DNA from: Ectothiorhodospiraceae bacterium
Lineage (GTDB): Bacteria > Pseudomonadota > Gammaproteobacteria > SZUA-152
Reading direction: 5' to 3'
Length of the DNA: 50,866 nucleotides
Assembly: GCA_002401775.2 (NCBI GenBank)
Contig: NVUB02000152.1
Location: 1 to 50,866, forward strand
The notes under the pieces are model-generated. The model was given only the letters and a program-made list of their open reading frames with translations, did not search any database and was not told where the DNA came from. Below, piece after piece: positions 15,565-25,311 of the stretch (its first letter is position 1; each line of letters starts with the position of its first letter). The position numbers and the translations under genes were made by a program.

Positions 15565-18255
15565 TTATGTTATTTTATACGTAAACTGGCCTTCATCACT
15601 TACGCCAACGTCGATATGTGAAATTTCCTTGCCTTCTGACATTCTGGAAAGACATTCCGTTGCCATTTCAGGCAATAGTGTTCGGCTTAGTATATTTTCG
15701 ATATTTCTTGCACCGGTATCGACTTCCTGACTTCGAGCGACGATATGTAACATGACGTCTTCATGATAGCTAAATTTGGCGTTGTAATGGCCTTTTATCC
15801 TTTTTTCTATGCGCGTCATATTGATTTTACAAATTTTCAACATGTCTTCATCACCCAAAGGGTAATAGGGAATGATCGTTGTGCGGCCAAGGAATGCTGG
15901 CTTAAAGTAATTAAGCAACTGCGGTCTGAAGTTGTCGAGAAGGGTATCAGGATCAGGTCGTTCTTCACTTTGAGCACATATGGCTCGTATGTGCTCTTCA
16001 CCGGCGTTCGAGGTCATGATGATAATGGTGTTACGGAAGTCGATGTCTCTTCCTTCGCCATCTTTAATGGTCCCTTTATCAAACAAATTGTAAAAAATAT
16101 CCTGCACGCCAGGATGTGCTTTTTCCATTTCATCTAACAGAAGAACACTATAAGGTCTTCTACGAACCGCCTCAGTCAGAACACCGCCTTCTCCATAGCC
16201 AACATAGCCCGGAGGTGAGCCTAATAACATGGAAACCTTATGCTCTTCTTTAAACTCAGACATATTGATGGTGGTAATATTGTGTTCACCACCGTACAAA
16301 ATGTCAGCGAGTGCAAGTGCAGACTCTGTTTTACCAACACCGCTTGGCCCAACCATAAAGAATACACCAATGGGTTTTCGCGGGTCAGTGAGACCTGCCC
16401 TGGAGGTGCGAATGTTTTCTGCCAGGGAGTCTAAGGCATGTGACTGACCAATTACACGTTTGCCCAATGCATCAGAGAGTTTCAATATAGATTCAATTTC
16501 ATCGGATACCATTTTTCCGACGGGGATGCCTGTCCAATTGGCTACTACTTCGGCGATGGCCTGGCTGCCGACATTAACCTGTATCATGGGGTTGTCACCT
16601 TGAATGTCGGTGAGCTGAGCCATTAACTTATGCAGTTCGGTTTTGATATCCTTGAGTTGGGTTTCATCCAATAAGTCGGGGCAGTCTTCTTTTTGTCGTT
16701 CTTCTTTTGTTAATGACTGTGCGGCATGGTCATCTTCAATTTGTTTTTGCAATTTATGGATGAGTTCTACTTTTTCTTTTTCTTTATCCCACTGAACTTC
16801 CTGTATTTTCAACTGTTGAATATTGTTTTCGAGTTCAACGTTGAGTTCAGAAATTCTATCGCCACAATTATCCAGTGTCGCATTTTCCCGCTCCAGAGAG
16901 GTAATATTGGTGTGGCACTGGGTAATGTGACGGCGTGTATCTTCAACAGCTGCTGGTGTGGCACTTTGACTTAAGGAAACGCGTGCACAGGCGGTGTCTA
17001 ATAGACTGACAGACTTATCAGGAAGCTGACGAGCGGTGATGTAACGGCTCGATAGTTTTACAGAATCCACAATGGCTTCGTCCATAATTTGCACACCGTG
17101 GTGGTTTTGTAACATGACAGAGATTGCTCGCATCATATTAATCGCTTTCTCTTCATCGGGTTCTTCTATCTTTACTATTTGGAATCGACGAGTGAGGGCA
17201 GGGTCTTTTTCAAAGTATTTTTTATATTCGGCCCATGTGGTCGCTGCTATGGTTCGTAATTCACCACGTGCCAATGCCGGTTTTAACAAATTGGCGGCAT
17301 CGCCTTGCCCTTCTTTACCGCCCGCACCAATTAATGTGTGGGCTTCATCAATGAACATGATGATAGGCTGTGGTGAGGCTTTGACTTCAGAGATAACGGA
17401 TTTTAAGCGGTTTTCGAATTCACCTTTGACACTGGCACCGGCTTGCAATAATCCAAGATCCAATGAACGGACTGATACACCTCGTAATGGCTCAGGGACA
17501 TCGCCTGAAGCGATTCGTAGGGCAAAGCCTTCCACCACTGCGGTTTTACCCACCCCAGCCTCACCGGTGAGAATGGGGTTGTTTTGTCGCCGCCGAATCA
17601 GGATATCAATAATTTGTCGTATTTCCTCATCTCTGCCAAGTACCGCATCGATTTTTCCCTGTTTCGCATCTTCCGTCAGATTGACGGTGAATTTGTCGAG
17701 GGCGGGTGTTTTACTGGGTAACCCTGACGTAGCTTGACCGTCGGTACCCGTGGTATCACCCACCGCCACACTTTTAGATTCTGCCGTTGTGCCGACAATC
17801 GCTCTAACCACTTCGCGTAGCGATTCAGGGGGGATTTTTTTCAATTCACCCGAAGAGGCTTCGGTTGATCGACGTAACGTATCATCTAGCATTAGTGCCG
17901 CCAGAATATGCGCTGAGGTAGCGGTTGGATGCCCGTACTCTATAGAAGCCAGCATCCAGGCATTTTTCGCAATATCAACAATGGTGGGAGACAGCGCTGG
18001 AGCGCGGGTATTGCCTGATTTTATTCTATCAAGTTCATTGTTAAGGTCCTGAACCAGCTTGCCTAAATCAATGTCAAATTTATCAATAATGGAAAGTAGA
18101 TCACTATCGGGAATTTCTAATAACTTTAATAACCAATGTTCGATTTCTACATTGTAATGTGACCGAGCCAAACAAAGCCCCGCAGCTCCCTCAAGGGCAT
18201 TTCTCGTCGGCTCATTCATCCGACCAACCAGTGATTTGAGGTCAATTGTTATCAT
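15565..18255 (-). CDS. clpV: ClpV (TssH) sheath-recycling AAA+ ATPase
   Basis: An 896-residue Hsp100 ATPase that unfolds contracted TssB-TssC sheath for reuse. Domain order is a ClpV N-domain (LKSLVGRMNEPTRNALEGAA onward), first AAA+ with Walker A GEAGVGKT near residue 231 and Walker B IIMFIDEAH, a coiled-coil middle domain (about 430-560, many Lys/Glu heptads), then second AAA+ with GPSGVGKT near residue 636 and VLLLDEMEKAH. The sensor/arginine regions look intact (ALARGELRTIAATTWAEYKK; PALTRRFQ). Length fits the family. It is the last T6SS gene of the minus-strand core operon, about 100 bp after the Cys-rich lipoprotein gene. Confidence 0.98.
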   Translation of the reverse strand: MITIDLKSLVGRMNEPTRNALEGAAGLCLARSHYNVEIEHWLLKLLEIPDSDLLSIIDKFDIDLGKLVQDLNNELDRIKSGNTRAPALSPTIVDIAKNAWMLASIEYGHPTATSAHILAALMLDDTLRRSTEASSGELKKIPPESLREVVRAIVGTTAESKSVAVGDTTGTDGQATSGLPSKTPALDKFTVNLTEDAKQGKIDAVLGRDEEIRQIIDILIRRRQNNPILTGEAGVGKTAVVEGFALRIASGDVPEPLRGVSVRSLDLGLLQAGASVKGEFENRLKSVISEVKASPQPIIMFIDEAHTLIGAGGKEGQGDAANLLKPALARGELRTIAATTWAEYKKYFEKDPALTRRFQIVKIEEPDEEKAINMMRAISVMLQNHHGVQIMDEAIVDSVKLSSRYITARQLPDKSVSLLDTACARVSLSQSATPAAVEDTRRHITQCHTNITSLERENATLDNCGDRISELNVELENNIQQLKIQEVQWDKEKEKVELIHKLQKQIEDDHAAQSLTKEERQKEDCPDLLDETQLKDIKTELHKLMAQLTDIQGDNPMIQVNVGSQAIAEVVANWTGIPVGKMVSDEIESILKLSDALGKRVIGQSHALDSLAENIRTSRAGLTDPRKPIGVFFMVGPSGVGKTESALALADILYGGEHNITTINMSEFKEEHKVSMLLGSPPGYVGYGEGGVLTEAVRRRPYSVLLLDEMEKAHPGVQDIFYNLFDKGTIKDGEGRDIDFRNTIIIMTSNAGEEHIRAICAQSEERPDPDTLLDNFRPQLLNYFKPAFLGRTTIIPYYPLGDEDMLKICKINMTRIEKRIKGHYNAKFSYHEDVMLHIVARSQEVDTGARNIENILSRTLLPEMATECLSRMSEGKEISHIDVGVSDEGQFTYKIT

Positions 18256-18357
18256 GATGTCCTTTCTCCCGTTTTATTATTGTGAAAATCGCACTTTATA
18301 CCGCAGATTCATCGTTTATGGTCTGGTGAAACTATGCAGTATTTTTTCATACCCTTA

Positions 18358-18777
18358 TTAACAAATACCTTCAACTTTCTTGCAACAAGCTTTGCCGCAC
18401 AACTTTAGGATTGTATGATTAGCCGTATAAAACTCCCCAAAACCACCAGAGCGAATTTGCCAATTATATTTTGTACCGTAAAGGTAAGCCGTTCCTGATG
18501 TATAGCACGGCAGAATACCAAATTTTTCCGATGAAGTTTCAACAGGTATTTCAGCAGCGACAGTGTAAAAGGCAATAATCTGTTTATCCGTTAGCATGAA
18601 ACCTTTACAAATATCGGTGAACTTGGCGCTATCTCGTGAGCTTTTTCCTTGTTCGAGTACATTTACATTTGTAATAGCTTTATTATGATCAATGGTTGAG
18701 CACGCACATAAAATAAACACCGCAAGGAGTATTTGTATATTTTTCGCCCAATAAATGACTCTTATATGTTTGCACAT
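18358..18777 (-). CDS. Cys-rich lipoprotein of unknown function between tssG and clpV
   Basis: About 139 residues when started at MCKHIRVIYWAKN, which avoids overlap with tssG. A longer frame would run into that gene. The signal segment IQILLAVFILCAC contains a lipobox-like Cys. The mature part has the blocks FTDICKGFMLTDKQIIAFYT and GILPCYTSGTAYLYGTKYNW, and ends in a cluster of Cys residues (LCGKACCKKVEGIC), suggesting disulfides or metal binding. I do not recognise a family. It is not TssJ, which is encoded on the other strand. An accessory envelope role for this secretion system is inferred from operon position. Confidence 0.6.
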   Translation of the reverse strand: MCKHIRVIYWAKNIQILLAVFILCACSTIDHNKAITNVNVLEQGKSSRDSAKFTDICKGFMLTDKQIIAFYTVAAEIPVETSSEKFGILPCYTSGTAYLYGTKYNWQIRSGGFGEFYTANHTILKLCGKACCKKVEGIC

Positions 18778-18790
18778 GTCGTTATGTAAC

Positions 18791-19891
18791 TTATCGTTTA
18801 TAGGATACAGGAATAAACACAATATCGTCTGGATCGTGGCTACTGGCATTTTTACTGGACAACCACATGTTCCACCCTAAAATGGCCGTGTTATCTTTTG
18901 CAAAGCTGGGCTTGTCGGGAATATCAATTTTTCTGATTTTCATAATGAACTCGTAATCATGTTCAAACCCTAAATACAGTCTCACCATTTCGTCCAATGC
19001 TTTCAGTGTATTCGTTCCGGGTGAAAATTTTTCGACTTGCTTTTTACTTAACGGCCCCAAAATTATTTGTATTTTACCTTGTGCGAACCAACCCCTACCC
19101 CCAAGCATAACGGTTTTACCAAGGCAATGGTTTGAACCCGCATTACCGCTGGCCATTCGGGTTTTCATGTCAACAATCAAATCTTGCCACTGGCCTATGA
19201 ATTCTTTGATGTCGACGGGAATGCTAAAATGGTGTTGAAGAATCTGTTGCAAGCCACTTGCGGTACGCATTTTTTCGGTAAAAAGACCGGCGTAATATAT
19301 TAACGATTCATCTTTAGTGTATTGCCGGTTTGTTAAATTATTAGTTCCAAAACCAATGAGCGATAGTAGTGCGCGAGTAGAATTATCCGTTCCATTATTT
19401 TTTTGATGGGTGAGCCGGGAAGATTCGTATTGAAGTGGTAAATTGTATTTACAGGATGCCTGATAAAATAACGAAACGGTCCGGTGATTAAACATATTAA
19501 AGAAATTAGCCATGGCGCTATCTTTAAGTTTTAATCGTTGTAATGTCATTTCAGTATAATGATACGGCAGAATTCCAGCACTTCCTGTTAAACCGATGAA
19601 ATTGACATTCATTGTCCATTGATTGTTTCGTGTGCCTTTTGTGCCTTTATGAAGGGCGTCTATGTCTGCGGAAGGAAAAGACAAGGACGAGTTCGCAGTA
19701 AAACGAATAAACTCGGCGATAGGCGGTATATATTTTGCGATAGGTCGATGTGGCGATGGATTATCGTGTGTTTTATCGAACACGGCTGAGCGTTCCACCA
19801 GACGTACCGCCTGAATGAAATCATAGTCATAAGGTGACTGGCTCAGCTGTTTTATGACAGGAACGTTTTTTCGCCGGTTCTTGGTGGGCAT
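18791..19891 (-). CDS. tssG: TssG baseplate protein
   Basis: A 366-residue protein. The N-terminus SPYDYDFIQAVRLVER matches the TssG hallmark (F-x-x-AVRLLE), followed by IRFTANSSLSFPSADIDA and VNFIGLTGSAGILPYHYTE, the conserved centre of the family. TssG binds TssF and TssE to form the baseplate wedge around the VgrG spike. Its start overlaps the tssF stop by 40 bp and no later ATG precedes the conserved N-terminus, so the overlap is accepted. A usual C-terminal region (GGRGWFAQGKIQIILGPL) is present. Confidence 0.95.
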   Translation of the reverse strand: MPTKNRRKNVPVIKQLSQSPYDYDFIQAVRLVERSAVFDKTHDNPSPHRPIAKYIPPIAEFIRFTANSSLSFPSADIDALHKGTKGTRNNQWTMNVNFIGLTGSAGILPYHYTEMTLQRLKLKDSAMANFFNMFNHRTVSLFYQASCKYNLPLQYESSRLTHQKNNGTDNSTRALLSLIGFGTNNLTNRQYTKDESLIYYAGLFTEKMRTASGLQQILQHHFSIPVDIKEFIGQWQDLIVDMKTRMASGNAGSNHCLGKTVMLGGRGWFAQGKIQIILGPLSKKQVEKFSPGTNTLKALDEMVRLYLGFEHDYEFIMKIRKIDIPDKPSFAKDNTAILGWNMWLSSKNASSHDPDDIVFIPVSYKR

Positions 19892-21690
19892 TTCTTGAAA
19901 TAGCCTTCTTTACTCTTGATTTTAACGAGTAAGCGCGTAAATGAATTTATGGAGCAATATAGCGCAAAAAAATGTTCCAGTATTGTGGCATATAGGTAAA
20001 TGCTACTGCCCGTGAGTAGTGAATCATCCAGCTTTACCTGTATTTCCATTCCCCGACACATCGTGGTGTGTCCGTCCATGCTTAAGGGGGCACTTATTGG
20101 TTTGGCCTGAACATCCATAATGGATTCTATTAATGCACGGGAAACGGGTGATTCCTTGAAATCATAGAGCCGTAAAATTTCCTTTAGTGCCTGTGTGGCA
20201 TTCTCCCCACCGGTTAACGATAAATGGTTGAGATTCAGGTGTGAAATTAATCGCCAGCGAGCATGATTCCTTAATGGGGGTCGCACTACAGGGCTGAATT
20301 GTGTCAAACATCGAATGTTTGAACAGGGCGGGGCAGTGTCGACACATTGCAGCCTGGGCTGCTCGGCGGTAAAAGGGAGTTTTATGGGCAGATCACGGTT
20401 ACTCGCGGTTGTTTCCAGTGTAATTGTGCGGTCATCGGGCACGTTAGGGTTGAACGCCAAGTCTACAAGGGATAAATACATATCCGTGCCCTCATCGCGA
20501 TCAAACACGCCCATCTTTGAGTCTTTTCGGGTCGCAAACCAAAATGAATGAACGTCTGAATCTTGCTGGTCGTGGTTCATCCCATAAAAGGGCGTGAATT
20601 CCACTTCATCACCTGATGATGAGCTGGCGACCACTTTATCCACTGAGTACACTTCGTAACCTGTCGGGCGGCGGGAGTCCGGGATAATTTGATATTCATG
20701 CTGGGTGTGATCCAGTTTTATTGGGTCGGTCGTATGCTCAAATAAATTGATAATGGGTGTGCAACCCAGTGCGAAGGTTTCAGCGGATATATTGTGTTCA
20801 AGTTCTACATCGGACGAGTTTACATAAATGTAGATATCGAGTTTATTCGTTGTATTGTCCGGGATGTATTTTGAGAGTGAGGTAAAGTCAACAAACATGA
20901 ATTTTTCAGGGAAGGTGAAATATTCCGTTAATAAGCGATACCCGATAAAAGAGGAAGGAGGGTACGGAAACAAGCCTTCATCTCGAGAAAAGCCAACGGG
21001 TTTAATCATATTGCGGTCAGCAAACACAGGACGGGTGGTCTCGTCGGGTGTCGATATAACGATGTCTTTACAACCGTTCAAGAGCATTTCATACAAGGGA
21101 TGAATATGCTGAGACTGGCCTTTTAAGTGAAAGCGTAGTAGCTCCGGATTTAACGCCGAAAATGATACTTCCTCTGAGCAGGTGGTTAATGAGAGCTTTA
21201 AAACGCTTTCAGCACCTGAAATTTTATCCGCACCTGGTGTTGAAAATGGGCGGCCAATGAGTGTGGCAGACTCGACACTAATGGGTAATAAATCCGTATT
21301 ATATACCGTTGAAAACCGACAATTTTCTCCTTGAAACTGCTCGGATTCAAGCAAGGCATTTTTCGGGATGGTATAGCGGGAATCCAGTATGTCCATGTTA
21401 GGCTCAAACTGCACTATGGACATGGATGGAATTGGGCGCTGGTAATGCGGGTATAATATACTCAGCAGGGCATCATTGAACTCCGGTAAGTCATCATCAA
21501 GTTTATGTTGGATGCGCGCATTTAAGAAAGCAAACCCTTCAATAAGCCGGGACACATGCGGGTCTTCAATGGTGTCGTTGTTAATGCTTAACCGACCCGC
21601 TATTTTAGGATGTTCTTTAGCAAACTCGGCACCGAGTTGTCTCAGGTAAGCGAGTTCTTTTTCGTAATAGGGTAAAAGCTCATCTGCCAT
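19852..21690 (-). CDS. tssF: TssF baseplate protein
   Basis: About 612 residues starting at MADELLPYYEKELAYLRQLG, the classical TssF N-terminus; six additional upstream codons overlap tssE and are not needed. Conserved segments are EFAKEHPKIAGRL, SRLIEGFAFLNARIQHKLDD and PEFNDALLSILYPHYQRPIP. TssF pairs with TssG in the baseplate wedge. The C-terminal end carries YLYATILEHFFALYCSINSF, typical of the family. Start and stop overlap tssE (11 bp) and tssG (40 bp), showing tight co-translation. Confidence 0.96.
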   Translation of the reverse strand: MADELLPYYEKELAYLRQLGAEFAKEHPKIAGRLSINNDTIEDPHVSRLIEGFAFLNARIQHKLDDDLPEFNDALLSILYPHYQRPIPSMSIVQFEPNMDILDSRYTIPKNALLESEQFQGENCRFSTVYNTDLLPISVESATLIGRPFSTPGADKISGAESVLKLSLTTCSEEVSFSALNPELLRFHLKGQSQHIHPLYEMLLNGCKDIVISTPDETTRPVFADRNMIKPVGFSRDEGLFPYPPSSFIGYRLLTEYFTFPEKFMFVDFTSLSKYIPDNTTNKLDIYIYVNSSDVELEHNISAETFALGCTPIINLFEHTTDPIKLDHTQHEYQIIPDSRRPTGYEVYSVDKVVASSSSGDEVEFTPFYGMNHDQQDSDVHSFWFATRKDSKMGVFDRDEGTDMYLSLVDLAFNPNVPDDRTITLETTASNRDLPIKLPFTAEQPRLQCVDTAPPCSNIRCLTQFSPVVRPPLRNHARWRLISHLNLNHLSLTGGENATQALKEILRLYDFKESPVSRALIESIMDVQAKPISAPLSMDGHTTMCRGMEIQVKLDDSLLTGSSIYLYATILEHFFALYCSINSFTRLLVKIKSKEGYFKKCPPRTGEKTFLS

Positions 21691-22183
21691 GACTGATTTC
21701 CTTAACACTAACCGTTCTGGTTACCGATTCCAGTACGGAGTCAAATACGATTATTTCAGGTAGCGGGTCGGCATAAATGACCGCATCTATTCTAAAGCGT
21801 AATGTACGATCGGTTTTTTCTGAGTTCTCTAAAAATGAAACCTTTACGGATTTAAAACGTGGTTCAAAATACTGTAAGGTTTTCTCGAGTTTTCTCGAAA
21901 ATACATTTCTCTTATCAATGTCAATAATATTAACAGTGGCGAGATCAGGAAGGCCGTAGTTTAACAGTGATTTCCCAAGCTCCGGATAATTGTCTGACGG
22001 TTCAGACATGTGAAAGCGTGTATTGAGTAATAGTTCGAGGTCACGACGAATACTATTGCGTAGCTGCTGAAGTAGTTGGTGATGATCCGGGTCCGGGTCA
22101 GTTTTGTTATGAATTTCATTGTCTATAAGCCTATCCAGTACGGATGGGCGCAATTTTTTCCTTTTGTCGATGCGGGCCATCAT
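21680..22183 (-). CDS. tssE: TssE baseplate protein (gp25-like)
   Basis: A 167-residue protein of the T4 gp25 family. Features are the N-terminal PSVLDRLID, the central SIRRDLELLLNTR (the EPR/RDLExLLNTR core), then LGKSLLNYGLPDL and the C-terminal RFRIDAVIYADPLPEIIVFD. It nucleates sheath assembly on the baseplate. Two consecutive ATGs are possible starts (22183 and 22180); the first overlaps the stop of the upstream second tssC gene by one base. Part of the contiguous tssA-B-C-C2-E-F-G run. Confidence 0.95.
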   Translation of the reverse strand: MMARIDKRKKLRPSVLDRLIDNEIHNKTDPDPDHHQLLQQLRNSIRRDLELLLNTRFHMSEPSDNYPELGKSLLNYGLPDLATVNIIDIDKRNVFSRKLEKTLQYFEPRFKSVKVSFLENSEKTDRTLRFRIDAVIYADPLPEIIVFDSVLESVTRTVSVKEISHGR

Positions 22184-23700
22184 TAATTACCGAGGGAAGC
22201 AAGCTCGGTTACAAGCTCTAGCTCCGATACCATTTGGTCAAGCTGGTAGTGGGGTTGCAAGTGAATAACACACAAATATACCCCTGGTTTAGACGGATGT
22301 TCTTTAACTTCCACTGACGCTTCTTTTAAGGGATATCGTGCCTGTTCTTCCCAATCGAGGTCTTCTCTACCGGTGGTGTAATTTAACAGCCAGTCTCGCA
22401 AATAACGTTCACACCGGTCTGCGGTTGCAAAGGAGCCAACCTTGTCTCTAATTATTACCTTTATGTAGTGCGCAATACGTGAGCCACAGAGTACGTGTTG
22501 TAACATGCCGGATAGCTGGGCATTGGTATTTTGTGCCGCATGTCGGGTGTTTTTGGATTTATGGATAGATTGGTTATTGTAGAACGTGGCATGTGGGGAA
22601 AGGTACCCCTGGCACAAGGGTATAAACCCTAATTCACTGATCTCTTTTTCAGCGGCGTCAGTCACAATGACCTCGGTGACGGGCTTATGCACAATGGCAC
22701 CTGAGTCGGCAGCAAAATAGTCAACGGATAACTCCGTCACCAAACCACCTGACGTATGATTACGCGGAACACCTCTTATATGTCCAAACCAGCCAACATG
22801 TGAAAATTCCCGGATCAGGATGACACCAAAAGCGTAACAGGCATTGCCCCAGAGATGATTGTCACTGTTGTGATCTGACTTTTCATAGAAATACAGGCCC
22901 TTGTAGCTCCCCGGCGTTTTGCGGTAAGACTCTCTCATTAAAATGCGCGGTAAAGTCACCCCTAAAAAGCGTGAATCGGTTTTCTCCCGTAAAGCGTGCC
23001 ATTTTATATACTCTTTTTGATTGAAGATGGTTTCCAATTTAAACGGAAGGCCGAGTCCGGAAAAATCATCCATGCCAAACATGTCGCTGGATGCAGAGGT
23101 TATGAAAGGTGCTAAAGCCGCTGCCGCAATTTGTGCCATACCGGTAAGTGTCGATATGTCATCTTGCGGACAGTTTTTTGAAATTTTGTGGCTGATTTCA
23201 TAGTCGCCAATAATAACACCGTAGGGTTCACCACCCGGAGTGCCAAATTCTTCGCTGTATATTTTTTGGAATAACTGGCTTTGGTCGAATTCCAGTGCTC
23301 TATTAATATCTTTAACGACTTCAACCCAGCTAATATCAAGTATTCTGACTTTGATGTTTTGTTGGTTGTCAGCCTGTTTGGCTAATAACCAAAGCCCTCG
23401 CCAGGACGCTTCAAGTTTTTGAAATTTTTTGTGATGTATAACGGCATTTATTTGCCGATTTATTTGCTCATCCAATTCTGCAATTAATTCAAAAATAGAA
23501 TTTCTAACCGCTGAAACCGATTGTAAATTAGCGTGAGGTATCAGGTTCTCAATACAATAACGTAATGCTTTGTCATCGTCTTCTTCTTGCAGCAACTCGT
23601 CTACAGTGGTGATATAGGCAGATTGTGAAAGAACCGCATCGAAGTCGAGTTTGCCCACAGGTTGTTGGTGAGAGCGGGCTGGCGATTGTATTTTTGACAC
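22183..23700 (-). CDS. Second TssC-like sheath protein (TssC2)
   Basis: A 505-residue homologue of TssC encoded directly after it. It retains the sheath core: KFQKLEASWRGLWLL, IKVRILDISWVEVVKDI, FGTPGGEPYGVIIGDYE, DSRFLGVTLPRILMRE, SRIAHYIKVIIRDKVGSF and a C-terminal RYPLKEASVEVKEHPSKPGV. It differs strongly in the outer regions and loop sequences. The N-terminus (LDFDAVLSQSAYITTV) differs from the [13 protein letters not shown] stretch of TssC, a segment that in other systems takes part in ClpV recognition. Several T6SS loci carry such a second gene. Whether it mixes into the sheath, caps it or regulates length is not shown. Confidence 0.92.
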   Translation of the reverse strand: MSKIQSPARSHQQPVGKLDFDAVLSQSAYITTVDELLQEEDDDKALRYCIENLIPHANLQSVSAVRNSIFELIAELDEQINRQINAVIHHKKFQKLEASWRGLWLLAKQADNQQNIKVRILDISWVEVVKDINRALEFDQSQLFQKIYSEEFGTPGGEPYGVIIGDYEISHKISKNCPQDDISTLTGMAQIAAAALAPFITSASSDMFGMDDFSGLGLPFKLETIFNQKEYIKWHALREKTDSRFLGVTLPRILMRESYRKTPGSYKGLYFYEKSDHNSDNHLWGNACYAFGVILIREFSHVGWFGHIRGVPRNHTSGGLVTELSVDYFAADSGAIVHKPVTEVIVTDAAEKEISELGFIPLCQGYLSPHATFYNNQSIHKSKNTRHAAQNTNAQLSGMLQHVLCGSRIAHYIKVIIRDKVGSFATADRCERYLRDWLLNYTTGREDLDWEEQARYPLKEASVEVKEHPSKPGVYLCVIHLQPHYQLDQMVSELELVTELASLGN

Positions 23701-23766
23701 GTGCAGATGATTAGCGCAAGAAGACTAAGAGAAAAGGGGCCGTTAGGTATATGTTATGTTGGCAGA

Positions 23767-23801
23767 GACTTACTGCTCTCATTAATGAGAAGCAGTAAGT
23801 C
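23767..23801 (-). promoter_or_regulatory. Intercistronic hairpin between tssC and the second tssC
   Basis: A near-perfect inverted repeat: GACTTACTGC then TCTCATT pairs with AATGAGA then AGCAGTAAGTC, with one bulged base. In the minus-strand transcript it lies 17 bases after the tssC stop. No T-run follows, so it is not a standard intrinsic terminator; it could stabilise the upstream tssB-tssC mRNA or partly block readthrough. It sits in the only sizeable gap (117 bp) within the tssA-to-tssG run apart from the 72 bp between tssA and tssB. Confidence 0.65.
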
Positions 23802-23817
23802 ATATTAGCCAGCTGGG

Positions 23818-25311
23818 TTAACCAGCTTTAGGTATGTTAGCGACTAAACGTAGAGACGCTGACAGTTCTTCCATTTGCAACCAAGGTCGCATCCAGGCAA
23901 TGGCACTAAAGACACCAGGCTGGCCCGGTATTTCTTTCACTTCGATAGACGCTTCAGCCAAGGGATAGCGAGCCTTCATTTCCGGGCTGGCATCCGGGCT
24001 GTTGTTGACGTAGTTGGAAATCCATTTATTGAGCCACTCTTCTGCTTCGGAGGCTTCCATAAAGGAACCGACTTTGTCGCGAGCCATCACTTTCAAAAAG
24101 TGTGCGATGCGGGCTGTCGCCATAATGTAGGGCAGCCGAGCTGAAATTTCTGAGTTTGCCGTGGCATCGGGATCATCGAATTTTTTGGGTTTTTGGGTGG
24201 TTTGTGCGCCAAAGAATACCGCGTAGTCGGTATTTTTATAATGGCACAATGGCAAAAAGCCCAATTTGCTTAATTCCGCTTCGCGGCGATCAGTGATGCC
24301 AATTTCCGTTGGGCATTTTTGATCGACGTCACCATCGTCACTCATAAAGACGTGGCTGGGTAACCCTTCCACTTTACCACCACCTTCAGCACCACGAATG
24401 CTGGTACACCAGCCATATTCCGCAAATGAACGGGCCAGGGTGGTGCCCATTGAATAGGCCGCATTCATCCAGCAATAATTATCATGCTCGTGGCTCAATT
24501 GGCGGCCGTCACTGTCAATAGTGCCTTCTTCAAAATTGAAGGCTTCTACTGGTTTGGTATCTTCACCATAAGGAAGACGGGCAAGTACACGCGGCATTGT
24601 CAGTGTGACAAAACGGGAATCATCACTGTCACGGAAACTGCGCCATTTAATATATTCGGCAGAATCGAATATTTTTTCGAGGTCACGCGGTTTTGATAAT
24701 TCTGTGAAGGACTCAAAGCCAAACATTTCAGGCGCCGTTGCGGAGATAAACGGGCAAAAGCCGGCAGCCGCAATATTTGATATGTTGGAAAGCAGGTCGA
24801 TATCATCCGGGTGTGAAGAGAATTCATAATCCCCGATTAACGCAGCATAGGGCTCACCACCGGCAATACCAAACTCACTTTCGTAAATTTTCTTGAAGGT
24901 CTGGCTTTGGTCGAATTCAACCGCTTTGTCCAGATCACGTGCAATTTCCTTCTTGCTGATATTCAACACGCGAATTTTCAACTGGGAGCTGGTTTCACAG
25001 TTACTGACCAGATGCTGAAGCCCGCGCCATGAGCCTTCCAGTTTTTTGAACTTTTCATTCTGCATGACCGCAGAAAGCTGGCTGGAAAGCGCCTTGTCGA
25101 TGGCTGCAATGGCAGAATTAATGGTGACGGTGAGATTTTTGTCCCAGGTGACCGTGCCTTTCATTGCTTCCTGAGTCAGGGTCTTAAGCAGTTCTTCTGT
25201 TTCGTCCCGAGGCGTTTGCTTTGTTGCACCAATCGCCTGTTCTAAAAAACTGACTTCTGAAGTTGAAGCATCGGCTTGTTCCGGGGCATCCGCTTTTTGT
25301 TCTTCACTCAT
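23818..25311 (-). CDS. tssC: TssC contractile sheath large subunit
   Basis: A 497-residue protein with the family pattern [69 protein letters not shown] and the C-terminal [37 protein letters not shown]. The N-terminal helix [14 protein letters not shown] corresponds to the region ClpV recognises in other systems. With TssB it polymerises into the contractile sheath around the Hcp tube. The start abuts the tssB stop (one base shared). Length is normal. Confidence 0.98.
   Translation of the reverse strand: MSEEQKADAPEQADASTSEVSFLEQAIGATKQTPRDETEELLKTLTQEAMKGTVTWDKNLTVTINSAIAAIDKALSSQLSAVMQNEKFKKLEGSWRGLQHLVSNCETSSQLKIRVLNISKKEIARDLDKAVEFDQSQTFKKIYESEFGIAGGEPYAALIGDYEFSSHPDDIDLLSNISNIAAAGFCPFISATAPEMFGFESFTELSKPRDLEKIFDSAEYIKWRSFRDSDDSRFVTLTMPRVLARLPYGEDTKPVEAFNFEEGTIDSDGRQLSHEHDNYCWMNAAYSMGTTLARSFAEYGWCTSIRGAEGGGKVEGLPSHVFMSDDGDVDQKCPTEIGITDRREAELSKLGFLPLCHYKNTDYAVFFGAQTTQKPKKFDDPDATANSEISARLPYIMATARIAHFLKVMARDKVGSFMEASEAEEWLNKWISNYVNNSPDASPEMKARYPLAEASIEVKEIPGQPGVFSAIAWMRPWLQMEELSASLRLVANIPKAG

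Noticed and set aside
17072-17737. A 221-codon open frame on the plus strand
   Set aside because: Antisense to clpV, Ser/Arg-rich with no motif; a shadow of the real gene.
18358-18777. Reading the Cys-rich lipoprotein as TssJ
   Set aside because: It lacks the transthyretin-like strand pattern, and a clear TssJ is encoded at 29492-30043.
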